Positions 1-6,239 are shown, counted from the stretch's first letter. The stretch: 7,448 bases of DNA from Desulfobacterales bacterium (GCA_029938515.1 JAOZUU010000130.1:1-7448); one strand, 5' to 3'. Numbers and translations: made by a program. The notes: generated by a model from the sequence alone, not told the origin.

Positions 1-242
1 ATCCAAAACAGGCCATCCGGGAAACGTTTCTGGGGACGGGCAGGGCGCTTTTGATCACATCCATTGTCCTGTCCATGAACTTTTTCGTGCTGTTGACGGC
101 AACCCTGAATCACAGTGTCAAATTCGGATTTTTCACCGGAATAGTGATCATTTTTGCGTTGCTGTCGGATTTCCTGCTTGCCCCGGCGCTACTGTTTCTG
201 GCAACAAAAAAACAACGGCTCACAAAACCGATCAATCCTTAA
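1..242 (+). CDS. RND/MMPL-family exporter, C-terminal end only
   Basis: This is the 3' end of a gene that begins outside the window. In the frame starting at base 3 there is an open reading of 79 residues to the TAA at 240-242. The segment reads as the last two membrane helices of an RND/MMPL-type transporter: a polar lead-in (KQAIRETFLGTGRALLITS), a hydrophobic helix (IVLSMNFFVLLTA), a short loop, then a helix ending in the ALLSDFLLAPALLFL pattern, which resembles the family's usual A-x-x-x-D-x-x-x-x-P-A-L-L ending, and a short basic cytoplasmic tail. Such proteins export lipids, hopanoids or drugs using the proton gradient; the substrate cannot be told from this fragment. It is convergent with mttC, separated by a hairpin, and is probably unrelated to the methylamine genes. 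The family call is fairly firm; the specific role is unknown. Confidence 0.7.
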   Translation, partial: PKQAIRETFLGTGRALLITSIVLSMNFFVLLTATLNHSVKFGFFTGIVIIFALLSDFLLAPALLFLATKKQRLTKPINP

Positions 243-243
243 G

Positions 244-282
244 GGATCGCGCAAAAAATGTGAAGTTATTTTTGCGCGATCC
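244..282. terminator. Hairpin between convergent genes, probable bidirectional terminator
   Basis: A perfect 14-bp inverted repeat (244-257 with 269-282) encloses an 11-nt loop. The stem is a GC-rich base (GGATCGCGC) topped by five A-T pairs, so each strand reads GC stem and A/T run within the hairpin itself. It starts 2 nt after the exporter stop codon and ends 12 nt from the mttC stop codon, where a shared terminator for convergent transcripts is expected. There is no clean U-run after the stem on either strand, so it is not a textbook intrinsic terminator. Confidence 0.55.
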
Positions 283-293
283 ATGGGGGTGGG

Positions 294-938
294 TTATGCG
301 GAGAGGGCAAACTCTTTGGCCTTATCCACGGCCCCGGCCGCATCGGCTCCGTATCCATCGGCACCAATCTGTTCCACAAATTTTGGCGTGACGGGGGCCC
401 CGCCGACAATGATCTTCACATTATCTCTCAGCCCGGCTTCCGTCAGGGCCTGAACGGTTTCATTCATTTTAGGCATGGTCGTCGTCAGCAGGGCCGACAT
501 CCCCACAATGGTGGCATCGTGTTCGTTGACAGCGGAAACAAACTGTTCGGGTTTGATATCGACGCCCAGATCAACCACTTTGAAGCCGGCCCCCTCCAGC
601 AGCATCACCACCAGGTTCTTGCCGATATCGTGCAAATCTCCCTGTACGGTTCCGATCACCACAATGCCCCGTTGAGAGCCCCTGCCACCGTCGGCCAATT
701 TATCTTTTAAAATCTCCAGGCCGGCCTGCATCGCCTTGGCCGAGCGCAGCACTTCAGGGATAAACATCTCGCCGGTCTTCATGCGCTGGCCGACAACATC
801 CATACCGGGAAACAGACATTTATCCAGAATATCCTGGGCCGGCATGCCGTCTTCAATCGCCTGAAGGCATAGATTCGGTACTTCTTCCAGGTTCCCGGCG
901 ATGAGCTCTTGTGTGATTTTTGAATAAGCGTCCGACAT
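294..938 (-). CDS. mttC: Trimethylamine corrinoid protein (MttC-like methyl carrier)
   Basis: This 214-residue cytoplasmic protein carries a cobalamin (corrinoid) that accepts the methyl group from the methyltransferase next to it. It has the two-part layout of methanogen-type corrinoid proteins: a helical methyltransferase-associated cap in residues 1-85 and a Rossmann-like B12-binding domain after about residue 90. The base-off/His-on motif is plain at 101-106 (DLHDIG), with H103 as the lower cobalt ligand; the later SALLTTTM (148-155) and GGAPV (179-183) motifs also fit. I chose the ATG at 936-938 because an AGGAGG site lies 6 nt upstream (945-950) and family members start this way (MSD..); an upstream in-frame start at 965 would add nine unconvincing residues. 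It follows mttB by 69 bp on the same strand, so it is very likely co-transcribed. It ends in TAA. MtbC or MtmC for other methylamines are close relatives; pairing with mttB favours MttC. Confidence 0.93.
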   Translation of the reverse strand: MSDAYSKITQELIAGNLEEVPNLCLQAIEDGMPAQDILDKCLFPGMDVVGQRMKTGEMFIPEVLRSAKAMQAGLEILKDKLADGGRGSQRGIVVIGTVQGDLHDIGKNLVVMLLEGAGFKVVDLGVDIKPEQFVSAVNEHDATIVGMSALLTTTMPKMNETVQALTEAGLRDNVKIIVGGAPVTPKFVEQIGADGYGADAAGAVDKAKEFALSA

Positions 939-1007
939 TACACACCTCCTTAACTTTATTATCAATTATTTTAATGGACCGGTTTTAAGGCTGCTTTGAT
1001 ACGGGTT

Positions 1008-2489
1008 CTATTCCTTACTCAGTACGACGCCTAACTCCTCTTCCGCAGTATTCACAATGGTCCGCAATTGTGAAAGGGTGCTTTCAGGAAGTGGTTCGGG
1101 CTTGTGTGTCTCTAATAGATGGCGGGCCTTTTGGCAAGCCTGTTTGTACATGTCTTTTCCACCCGCAAGTTGCCAGTTTTCACGGATCTGGCGATCGATC
1201 AGCTGGGGCTGGGATTGCGAGCGCATATTATCGAAGGTACTATCGTGGCTGATAAAGTCACCAAATTGTCCGATTTCATGAATAACTTCCACAGCCAGGG
1301 TTTCGTCCGTTACCTCGATGCCGTTGACCGCATGTTTGATCATGGCGGCAAACTCATTGTCCATGACCAGCTGGCCGTAATCAAAGGTGATTCCGGATTC
1401 GATCATTCCTAGTCCGTATATCACGTTGGCACCTGCCAACGCGGTCAGCAGACCGGTGATCGTTTTTTCGTGGCCAGACTGGGCATCGCTTATTTTACTG
1501 TCGCCCTACCCGCCGGCCACGAAACTGGGCAGGGCATAGTAACGCGCCAGTCGCGCCACGGCGGCATTGATGACGGCACACTCGGGTGTGCCCACCGAGG
1601 CGGTGGCCATGCGCAGATCCATGGCGGTGGTGGAGCTGCCGTAAACAAAGGGAGATCCCTTGCGGGTAAGCTGATTGAGCACTAACCCGGAAAGTACCTC
1701 GGCGTTATGGACCACCAGTGTGCCGGCGGAAAACACGGGCGTAGATCCACCGGCCATCCCCATGGAGAGAACGTTTACGGCCATACCGGCTTTAGCGCTC
1801 CCCATGATGATCTCACAGCAGTCCCGGACCAGTTTCAGGGGACTCACCGGGCAGGTGTTGAAGGTGACCAGCGGGCGCTCTCGCAGCGCTTTGTGGCTGC
1901 CCACAATGGCGGCGCACATGTCAACGATTTTGCCCTGGCAGTACCCGTTTACCGGCCCGATCCAGTGGTGCTTAGAGGTGTTGGTCAAAGACGCTTCGGC
2001 GTTGTGCAGGGCGCAGACCTCATGGGGAACATCATGGGATAAAATGGCTCGCTCATAGGTGTCGATGTGTTCGAGGGCATCGATGAGCCGGGCCGCTTCC
2101 CGGGCGTCGTTTTTGGTGGTCTCCCTCAGTTCACCGGTGTGGATGTCCTTTATTACGATACCCTCGCCAAAATTGGTAAAGGTGACCCGGTTGGACTCCA
2201 GCACCACATCTTTTGCCGGAGACCGACCGAAGGCGAAAAATTTGGAGGGTGCCCAGCGAATGGCATCATCCACCAGATGAGGAGGGATTTTGACCACCTT
2301 GCTTTTTTTATTCACGCCGGCGCCGGCGCCATGGAAAATTTCAAGGGCCTCCTCGTCCTCGACAAAAATACCTGTCCGGGAAAGCACTTCGAGCGTGGCC
2401 GAATGAATCTGCTCAAGCTCGTCGTCATTCAAAATATTCAGGCTCAGACCACCGCTTTTCATTTTGCCGGCATATAGATTGCGAATCAT
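1008..2489 (-). CDS. mttB: Trimethylamine:corrinoid methyltransferase with in-frame UAG (pyrrolysine)
   Basis: MttB moves a methyl group from trimethylamine to the corrinoid of MttC; pyrrolysine in the active site is thought to bind and activate the methylamine. The gene appears as two ORFs in one frame, 327 codons ending in UAG at 1506-1508 and 165 more codons to 1008. Joined, they give 493 residues with Pyl at 328, close to methanogen MttB (about 495, Pyl near 334). The context reads FVAGG-UAG-GDSK, matching the family's GG-x-SDSK active-site motif, and the protein similarity continues after the codon (HEKTITGLLTALAGANVIYGLGMIESG), so this is not a pseudogene. The ATG at 2487-2489 has a GAGGAG site about 8 nt upstream. 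The methyltransferase domain spans nearly the whole length; there is no signal peptide. Its terminal codon is also UAG, with an in-frame TAA only 13 codons further (966-968). It is divergent from pylT and upstream of mttC. Substrate choice is by family, not tested. Confidence 0.95.
1506..1508 (-). other. UAG codon decoded as pyrrolysine in mttB
   Basis: The plus strand reads CTA here, which is TAG in the mttB frame at codon 328. It sits between GGCGGG (Gly-Gly) and GGCGACAGTAAA (Gly-Asp-Ser-Lys), exactly where Pyl occurs in MttB proteins. Homologous sequence continues in the same frame on both sides, and the tRNA-Pyl and synthetase genes are 1.3-2.2 kb away. Decoding as Pyl follows from established knowledge of the family; the codon itself is seen directly. 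Confidence 0.95.
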
Positions 2490-2603
2490 AACGTAATCTC
2501 CTCTTTAAGCGTTTGCCCATATATCCCAGTTTATTGACCGGATCATAAGAAAACTTGACAAGTACTTTTGTTCTCCACCTCGTTTTTACAATTCGATGTG
2601 AAA

Positions 2604-2615
2604 TAATTCGAATTA
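2604..2615. promoter_or_regulatory. Perfect 12-bp palindrome, candidate operator
   Basis: TAATTCGAATTA is a perfect 12-bp dyad in the divergent mttB/pylT intergenic region, about 115 bp upstream of the mttB start. A half-copy of its core (AATTCG) occurs 14 bp away at 2590. AT-rich dyads can arise by chance in AT-rich spacers, so the regulatory role is a guess based on position. Confidence 0.3.
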
Positions 2616-2655
2616 AAACGATTGGTTCTGCGTAGATACCAAAAGAGCTCGATTT

Positions 2656-2667
2656 CTGATATATCAG
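2656..2667. promoter_or_regulatory. Perfect 12-bp palindrome, candidate operator
   Basis: CTGATATATCAG is a second perfect 12-bp dyad in the same spacer, 52 bp from the first (start to start). It lies just downstream of the candidate mttB -10 element, a place where a repressor could block initiation. It has no sequence match to the first palindrome, so they would not bind the same protein. Evidence is symmetry and position only. Confidence 0.3.
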
Positions 2668-2687
2668 GCCATATAGTAATTTGTGCA

Positions 2688-2714
2688 AATATATAGACAC
2701 GGCAGGATTGTCAA
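2688..2714 (-). promoter_or_regulatory. Candidate sigma-70-type promoter for mttBC
   Basis: On the minus strand a consensus -35 (TTGACA, 2714 down to 2709) is followed after 15 bp by TATATT (2693 down to 2688), five of six matches to the -10. Initiation near 2680 would give mttB an untranslated leader of about 190 nt. The same bases read TTGTCA on the plus strand (2708-2713) and could serve as a weak -35 for pylT with GAAAAT (2732-2737) at 18 bp; another poor option for pylT is TAGGAT at 2766-2771. The 15-bp spacing is short, so confidence is low. Confidence 0.3.
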
Positions 2715-2785
2715 GTGAAATAATCAATTCCGAAAATAAATTTTTAATAGATTTTCTGATCCATTTAGGATAGGAATCAAATCAG

Positions 2786-2858
2786 GGGAAGTGGATCGGA
2801 TGTGATCGCGTGGGCTCTAAATCCACGTAGCCGGGTGCAACTCCCGGGCTTCCCTCCA
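2786..2858 (+). tRNA. pylT: tRNA-Pyl, anticodon CUA
   Basis: This is the amber-reading tRNA for pyrrolysine. It folds with the marks of this unusual family: a 7-bp acceptor stem (2786-2792 with 2848-2854, last pair U-G), only one base (G2793) between acceptor and D stems, a 4-bp D stem GATC/GATC (2794-2797, 2804-2807) with a 6-nt D loop, a 6-bp anticodon stem (2809-2814 with 2822-2827) around loop CTCTAAA with the CUA anticodon at 2817-2819, a 3-nt variable loop, and T stem CCGGG/CCCGG with loop TGCAACT. CCA is encoded (2856-2858). The layout closely follows what I recall of the D. hafniense tRNA-Pyl. Two oddities: the discriminator is U (2855), where the tRNA-Pyl species I know have G, and a run of six T starts two bases after the CCA (2860-2865). 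G2785 could pair with U2855 to extend the acceptor. pylSc begins 44 bp downstream, so the two may share a transcript. Confidence 0.93.
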
Positions 2859-2902
2859 CTTTTTTAGGACGCCATCTTAGGTTGCCATCGAGGATATAGT
2901 CA

Positions 2903-3748
2903 ATGGATTTGGGTTGGACCGATATTCAAATACGCCGATTGAAAGAACTGAACGCCGCTACAGATGAATTGCAAACCGATTTTAGGGGCGAGCATGGTCG
3001 TAATCGGGCCTTCCAGGTCCTTGAAAAACAACTAGTGCGTAAAGAGAGAGAACGCCTCAATACGTTTCTGGATAATCAGCTTCGACCGCGGCTTTGTACC
3101 CTGGAAAGCCACTTGATAACAGCACTCAACCGCGAGGGTTTTACCCAGGTCACTACGCCGACCATCATTTCCCAAAACGACCTTTCCCGGATGTCAATTG
3201 ACAAAAAACACCCTTTCAATGATCAAATTTACTGGATAGATTCCAGGCGCTGCCTTCGCCCCATGCTGGCCCCCAGCTTGTATCGTTTAATGAAAGATCT
3301 TGCACGGATACGCACGAGAAGAGCGGTCAGAATTTTTGAAATCGGTTCTTGTTTTCGAAAAGAAACCAGCGGAGCTCGGCATGCCAGTGAGTTTACCATG
3401 CTGAACCTGGTTGAAATGAGAATGCCCATGGAGGATCGAAAAGCGCGAATTGAGGCACTGGCCGGGGTGATAATGAAAGCGGCCGGTATTAACGCGTATT
3501 GCTTGATGGGCGAGTCTTCTGAAGTGTACGATGAAACAATCGATATCGTATGCGGCTCCAAAAAATTAGAAGTGGCCTCCTGTGCCATGGGTCCACATCC
3601 GCTGGATGACGCCTGGGAGATTGTCGACACCTGGGTCGGCCTTGGTTTTGGCCTGGAGCGGTTGCTCATGACCCGGGAAGGTAACCGGAGTATAGGCAAA
3701 TGGTGCAGGAGCACGTCTTATGTTGACGGTATTCGCCTGAACTTATAG
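2903..3748 (+). CDS. pylSc: Pyrrolysyl-tRNA synthetase, catalytic subunit (PylSc)
   Basis: This class II aminoacyl-tRNA synthetase core attaches pyrrolysine to tRNA-Pyl. Its 281 residues match the free-standing bacterial catalytic subunit and the C-terminal half of archaeal PylS. Visible are the LRPMLAPSLYRLM segment (118-130), motif 2 FEIGSCFRKE (145-154, with R152 for ATP/carboxylate contact) and motif 3 GLGFGLERLL (246-255). Pyl-pocket residues of M. mazei PylS appear as Y127 (Y306), N168 (N346), Y209 (Y384) and W244 (W417); C348 is replaced by V170. The N-terminal helices (1-60) correspond to the tRNA-binding extension seen in D. hafniense. The ATG at 2903 has a GAGGA site 8 nt upstream. 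The end DGIRLNL matches the natural C-terminus of homologs. The stop is UAG followed at once by a second UAG and by a third seven codons later; UGA comes at 3803. The missing N-terminal domain is encoded by pylSn at the far end of the cluster. Confidence 0.96.
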   Translation: MDLGWTDIQIRRLKELNAATDELQTDFRGEHGRNRAFQVLEKQLVRKERERLNTFLDNQLRPRLCTLESHLITALNREGFTQVTTPTIISQNDLSRMSIDKKHPFNDQIYWIDSRRCLRPMLAPSLYRLMKDLARIRTRRAVRIFEIGSCFRKETSGARHASEFTMLNLVEMRMPMEDRKARIEALAGVIMKAAGINAYCLMGESSEVYDETIDIVCGSKKLEVASCAMGPHPLDDAWEIVDTWVGLGFGLERLLMTREGNRSIGKWCRSTSYVDGIRLNL

Positions 3749-3797
3749 TAGCGAGGGTGGCAAAAATCAAGATAGTTGATTTACACCCCGTATGATG

Positions 3798-3847
3798 AAA
3801 AATGATAGCGGTTTTCATCTGGCTTATTTACTTAAGCCATCATTTTT
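3798..3847 (+). terminator. Hairpin with T-run after pylSc, possible terminator or attenuator
   Basis: A 6-bp hairpin GGCTTA-TTTACT-TAAGCC (3821-3838) is followed after four bases by TTTTT (3843-3847). An outer 9-bp inverted repeat, AAAAATGAT (3798-3806) with ATCATTTTT (3839-3847), can close around it, leaving a 14-nt bulge on the left side. It lies about 50-100 nt after the pylSc stop codon and 114 nt before pylB, so it could partly terminate or attenuate transcription into pylBCD. The stem is short and AT-rich, so termination would be weak. Confidence 0.4.
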
Positions 3848-3916
3848 ACATCCCCCTTTATCCCCCTTCAAAGGAGGACTCTAATTCCCCCTTTGAAGGG
3901 GGATAAAGGGGGATGT
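3848..3916. repeat. Perfect 27-bp inverted repeat (dispersed palindromic element)
   Basis: Arms at 3848-3874 and 3890-3916 are perfect reverse complements over 27 bp around a 15-nt centre. Each arm is built from tandem ATCCCCCTT-type units (5 C, 2-3 T) ending in CAAAGG. The RNA would fold into a very stable stem. Palindromes of this style, CCCCCTTT..AAAGGGGG, are in my experience spread through intergenic DNA of Desulfobacterota and other bacteria as small dispersed elements. No flanking target duplication is evident. It sits between pylSc and pylB, inside what would otherwise be a continuous operon, and may end transcripts or stabilise the upstream mRNA. Confidence 0.8.
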
Positions 3917-3960
3917 TACCAGCGATTATGAATGACACCATAGTAACGATGGGTTGATCA

Positions 3961-5064
3961 ATGAAGGATTTTAAACTGGACGCGGTTTTACATCGCGCCA
4001 TTGACGACCAACAGCTGGATTCGTCGGAGATATATTACCTGCTGTCATTGCGCCGCAGTGGCCAGATATCCCGTTTATTCCGGGCTGCCAGACAGCTCAG
4101 AGATCGCTATTTTGGCCCACATGTATTTCTATACGGATTCGTCTATTTCAGTACCTATTGCCGCAATAATTGTCGATTTTGTCACTACCGGAAATCCAAC
4201 CAGCAGTTGTCGAGATACAGAAAAAGTACTTCGGAAGTCATCGATGCCGCCGGCCGTATTGCCGATGCCGGGGCGCACCTGATCGATCTGACCATGGGAG
4301 AAGATCCTGCTTATCTACAGCAGGGGGCGGACGGATTTGAAAAGCTGGTAACTCTCGTGAAGCGCGTAAAAATGAGAACCGGGCGACCGGTCATGGTTTC
4401 GGCCGGTGTAATTTCCGAAAACGAGATGAAACGTCTATCCGTGGCCGGGGCCGACTGGTACGCCTGCTATCAAGAGACCCACAATCGGTCTCTTTTTAGA
4501 AAACTAAGACCCGGTCAGGATTATGATGCCCGATGGCAGGCCAAAGAAGGCGCCCGACGGGCGGGCCTGTTGATAGAGGAGGGGCTCCTGGCTGGTGTGG
4601 GCGAAAATATCCAGGACATTACATACTCCCTTGAAATGATGCGATCTTTGGATGCCGATCAAGTGCGCATGATGTCTTTTGTACCCCAGGACGGAATACC
4701 GCTTGCACCCGGGCCTGTCGTGGACGATCTTCGTGAAACGGTCACCATGGCGGTCATGCGGCTGATTTTGCCGGATCGCCTGATTCCGGCATCACTGGAT
4801 ATCGACGGCCTTGATGGACTGCAGCGGCGATTGGAAGCGGGTGCCAATGTTATCACCTCGTTGATACTGCCCGGTGAAGGGCTTGCCGGGGTGGCCAGTG
4901 GCAGCCTGGATATTGAGGATGCCCGGCGCACGCCGGACGGAATCACACCGGTGCTGGAGAGTTGCGGCTTAGAGGCGGCTTCGTTAAACGATTACCTTGA
5001 GTGGATGGCCCAGCGTCGACGGGATCGTGAGGATCGTTGGAAAGATCGGCGAAACATATGTTAG
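3961..5064 (+). CDS. pylB: PylB, radical SAM 3-methylornithine synthase (lysine mutase)
   Basis: PylB carries out the first step of pyrrolysine synthesis, rearranging L-lysine to (3R)-3-methyl-D-ornithine by radical SAM chemistry. The 367-residue cytoplasmic protein has the CxxxCxxC iron-sulfur motif at C67, C71 and C74 (TYCRNNCRFCHYRKSN), inside the VYFSTYCRNNC segment typical of PylB and its BioB/HydE relatives. Later features fit the TIM barrel: DLTMGEDPAYL after about residue 109, YACYQETHNRSLF, and a VGENIQD segment. The length is close to archaeal PylB (about 350), with an extra basic tail (RRRDREDRWKDRRNIC). The ATG at 3961 has only a weak ribosome site, but no better in-frame start precedes the conserved N-terminus. 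It is separated from pylSc by 212 bp holding two structured repeats, and its last 7 bases overlap the likely pylC start. The stop codon is UAG. HydE or BioB are the alternatives, excluded by the neighbours. Confidence 0.95.
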   Translation: MKDFKLDAVLHRAIDDQQLDSSEIYYLLSLRRSGQISRLFRAARQLRDRYFGPHVFLYGFVYFSTYCRNNCRFCHYRKSNQQLSRYRKSTSEVIDAAGRIADAGAHLIDLTMGEDPAYLQQGADGFEKLVTLVKRVKMRTGRPVMVSAGVISENEMKRLSVAGADWYACYQETHNRSLFRKLRPGQDYDARWQAKEGARRAGLLIEEGLLAGVGENIQDITYSLEMMRSLDADQVRMMSFVPQDGIPLAPGPVVDDLRETVTMAVMRLILPDRLIPASLDIDGLDGLQRRLEAGANVITSLILPGEGLAGVASGSLDIEDARRTPDGITPVLESCGLEAASLNDYLEWMAQRRRDREDRWKDRRNIC

Positions 5065-6239
5065 TGGCCGTTGTGGGAGGAAAATTGCAGGGGGTTGAAG
5101 CCGTTTACCTGGCACAAAAGGCCGGCTGGGAGGTGTTGCTCATTGATTGCAAGGCTGCGCCCCCTGCCGCGGAACTTTGTGAACGTTTCGTGCAGTTTGA
5201 CGTGGCTTCGGTCCGGGAAACGGCCAGCCTGCTGGGAAAGTCCGACCTGGTTATGCCGGCTTTGGAAAATCCGGATGCGCTGGGTGTACTGGCAGCCTGT
5301 GCCGCTTCAGGAGCGATCTCACTGGCTTTCGACCCCGATGCGTATGCCGTGACCTGTTCGAAAATTCGGTCTAATGCGCTTTTTGACCGTTTGCGGATGG
5401 CTATTCCCGGTCAATGGCCTGGGTGTGGTTTCCCTGTGATTGTCAAACCGGACAGCGCCAGTGGCAGCCACGGAGTTCGTGTCGTTCACCATACGGATGA
5501 ATTGCCGGCCGACCACGACAAGTCCGAAAAATATGTGATCCAGGCGTTTACCCCGGGACCGTCATATTCACTGGAGGTTGTGGGGTTGCCCGGGAAGTAT
5601 CGGGCGCTCCAGGTGACGGCATTGGAGATGGATGCCGCCTTCGACTGCAAGCGCGTTTTGGCGCCATCCGGGCTAGATTCAAGTCTTACGCATGAGTTTG
5701 AGCAGATGGCCATTAATCTGGCCGAAGCCATTCGGCTCAAGGGGTTGATGGATGTGGAAGTTATTTTAAATGGACAGCAGCTGACGCTGCTCGAAATCGA
5801 TGCCCGTCTGCCGAGCCAGACCCCGATCGCTGTTTACTGGTCAACCGGTATGAATATGGTACGACAGATAGGGGAAATGTTTACAGGCCGGAAAAGCCTC
5901 CTTGCGGTGCCACCCGCTGAACCGCCGGAGGCGGTAATTTATGAACACATCCATGTTTCTGACGAAAAAATGGAGATTTGCGGAGAACACATTATGAGCA
6001 ACGTCGACCCGCTGCATGTCCGGCAGGATTTTTTTGGCGCTGACGAGGCCATTACCAACTATCGCCCCGGGCGTGGCAACTGGGTGGCGACGCTTATTTT
6101 TTCGGAAGCGGATCGCAATAGCACGGTCAATAAGAGAAACGCTACCATCGAATCTATTAAACACCATTGTAATATCGATACATATGCCGACCCTACATTA
6201 CCGCTAAACTGTTTTTGCCCAGGAGAGATGAAAAAATGA
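5058..6239 (+). CDS. pylC: PylC, ATP-grasp 3-methylornithine-lysine ligase
   Basis: PylC uses ATP to join 3-methyl-D-ornithine to the epsilon-amino group of a second lysine, the middle step of pyrrolysine synthesis. From the ATG at 5058 it has 393 residues. The N-terminal motif VVGGKLQGVEAVYL (5-18), the ENPDAL element (70-75), the ATP-binding strand-loop PVIVKPDSASGSHGVR (126-141) with K130, and LEIDARLPSQTP (245-256) with the Mg/ATP acid E246 and N-terminal lobe order all fit PylC in the ATP-grasp superfamily. The chosen ATG overlaps the pylB stop by 7 bp (ATGTTAG), implying translational coupling; its own ribosome site is weak. An in-frame TTG at 5037 with GTGAGG just upstream would add seven residues and cannot be excluded. 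The start of conserved sequence right after 5058 favours ATG. It ends in TGA. Confidence 0.95.
   Translation: MLVAVVGGKLQGVEAVYLAQKAGWEVLLIDCKAAPPAAELCERFVQFDVASVRETASLLGKSDLVMPALENPDALGVLAACAASGAISLAFDPDAYAVTCSKIRSNALFDRLRMAIPGQWPGCGFPVIVKPDSASGSHGVRVVHHTDELPADHDKSEKYVIQAFTPGPSYSLEVVGLPGKYRALQVTALEMDAAFDCKRVLAPSGLDSSLTHEFEQMAINLAEAIRLKGLMDVEVILNGQQLTLLEIDARLPSQTPIAVYWSTGMNMVRQIGEMFTGRKSLLAVPPAEPPEAVIYEHIHVSDEKMEICGEHIMSNVDPLHVRQDFFGADEAITNYRPGRGNWVATLIFSEADRNSTVNKRNATIESIKHHCNIDTYADPTLPLNCFCPGEMKK

Noticed and set aside
1008..1439. Separate 143-codon gene downstream of the mttB UAG
   Set aside because: It is in the same frame as mttB, homologous sequence runs continuously from the UAG into it, and no ribosome site precedes its Met; it is the C-terminal part of MttB.
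1442..1455. CGGTC-TGCT-GACCG hairpin downstream of the mttB UAG as a PYLIS-like element
   Set aside because: It starts over 50 nt after the UAG and is only 5 bp; the PYLIS proposed for mtmB begins a few bases after the codon and is not needed for mttB decoding. Probably chance in coding DNA.
2425..2727. 100-codon minus-strand ORF across the mttB start and the intergenic spacer
   Set aside because: It overlaps the mttB 5' end in another frame, resembles no family I know, and its upstream part lies in AT-rich regulatory DNA; treated as chance.
3229..3714. 161-codon minus-strand ORF inside pylSc
   Set aside because: It is antisense to a clearly conserved synthetase gene, with serine/arginine-rich composition typical of a shadow frame.
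3848..3916. CRISPR-like or tandem repeat array
   Set aside because: It is one inverted pair, not repeated units with spacers; no cas genes are nearby.
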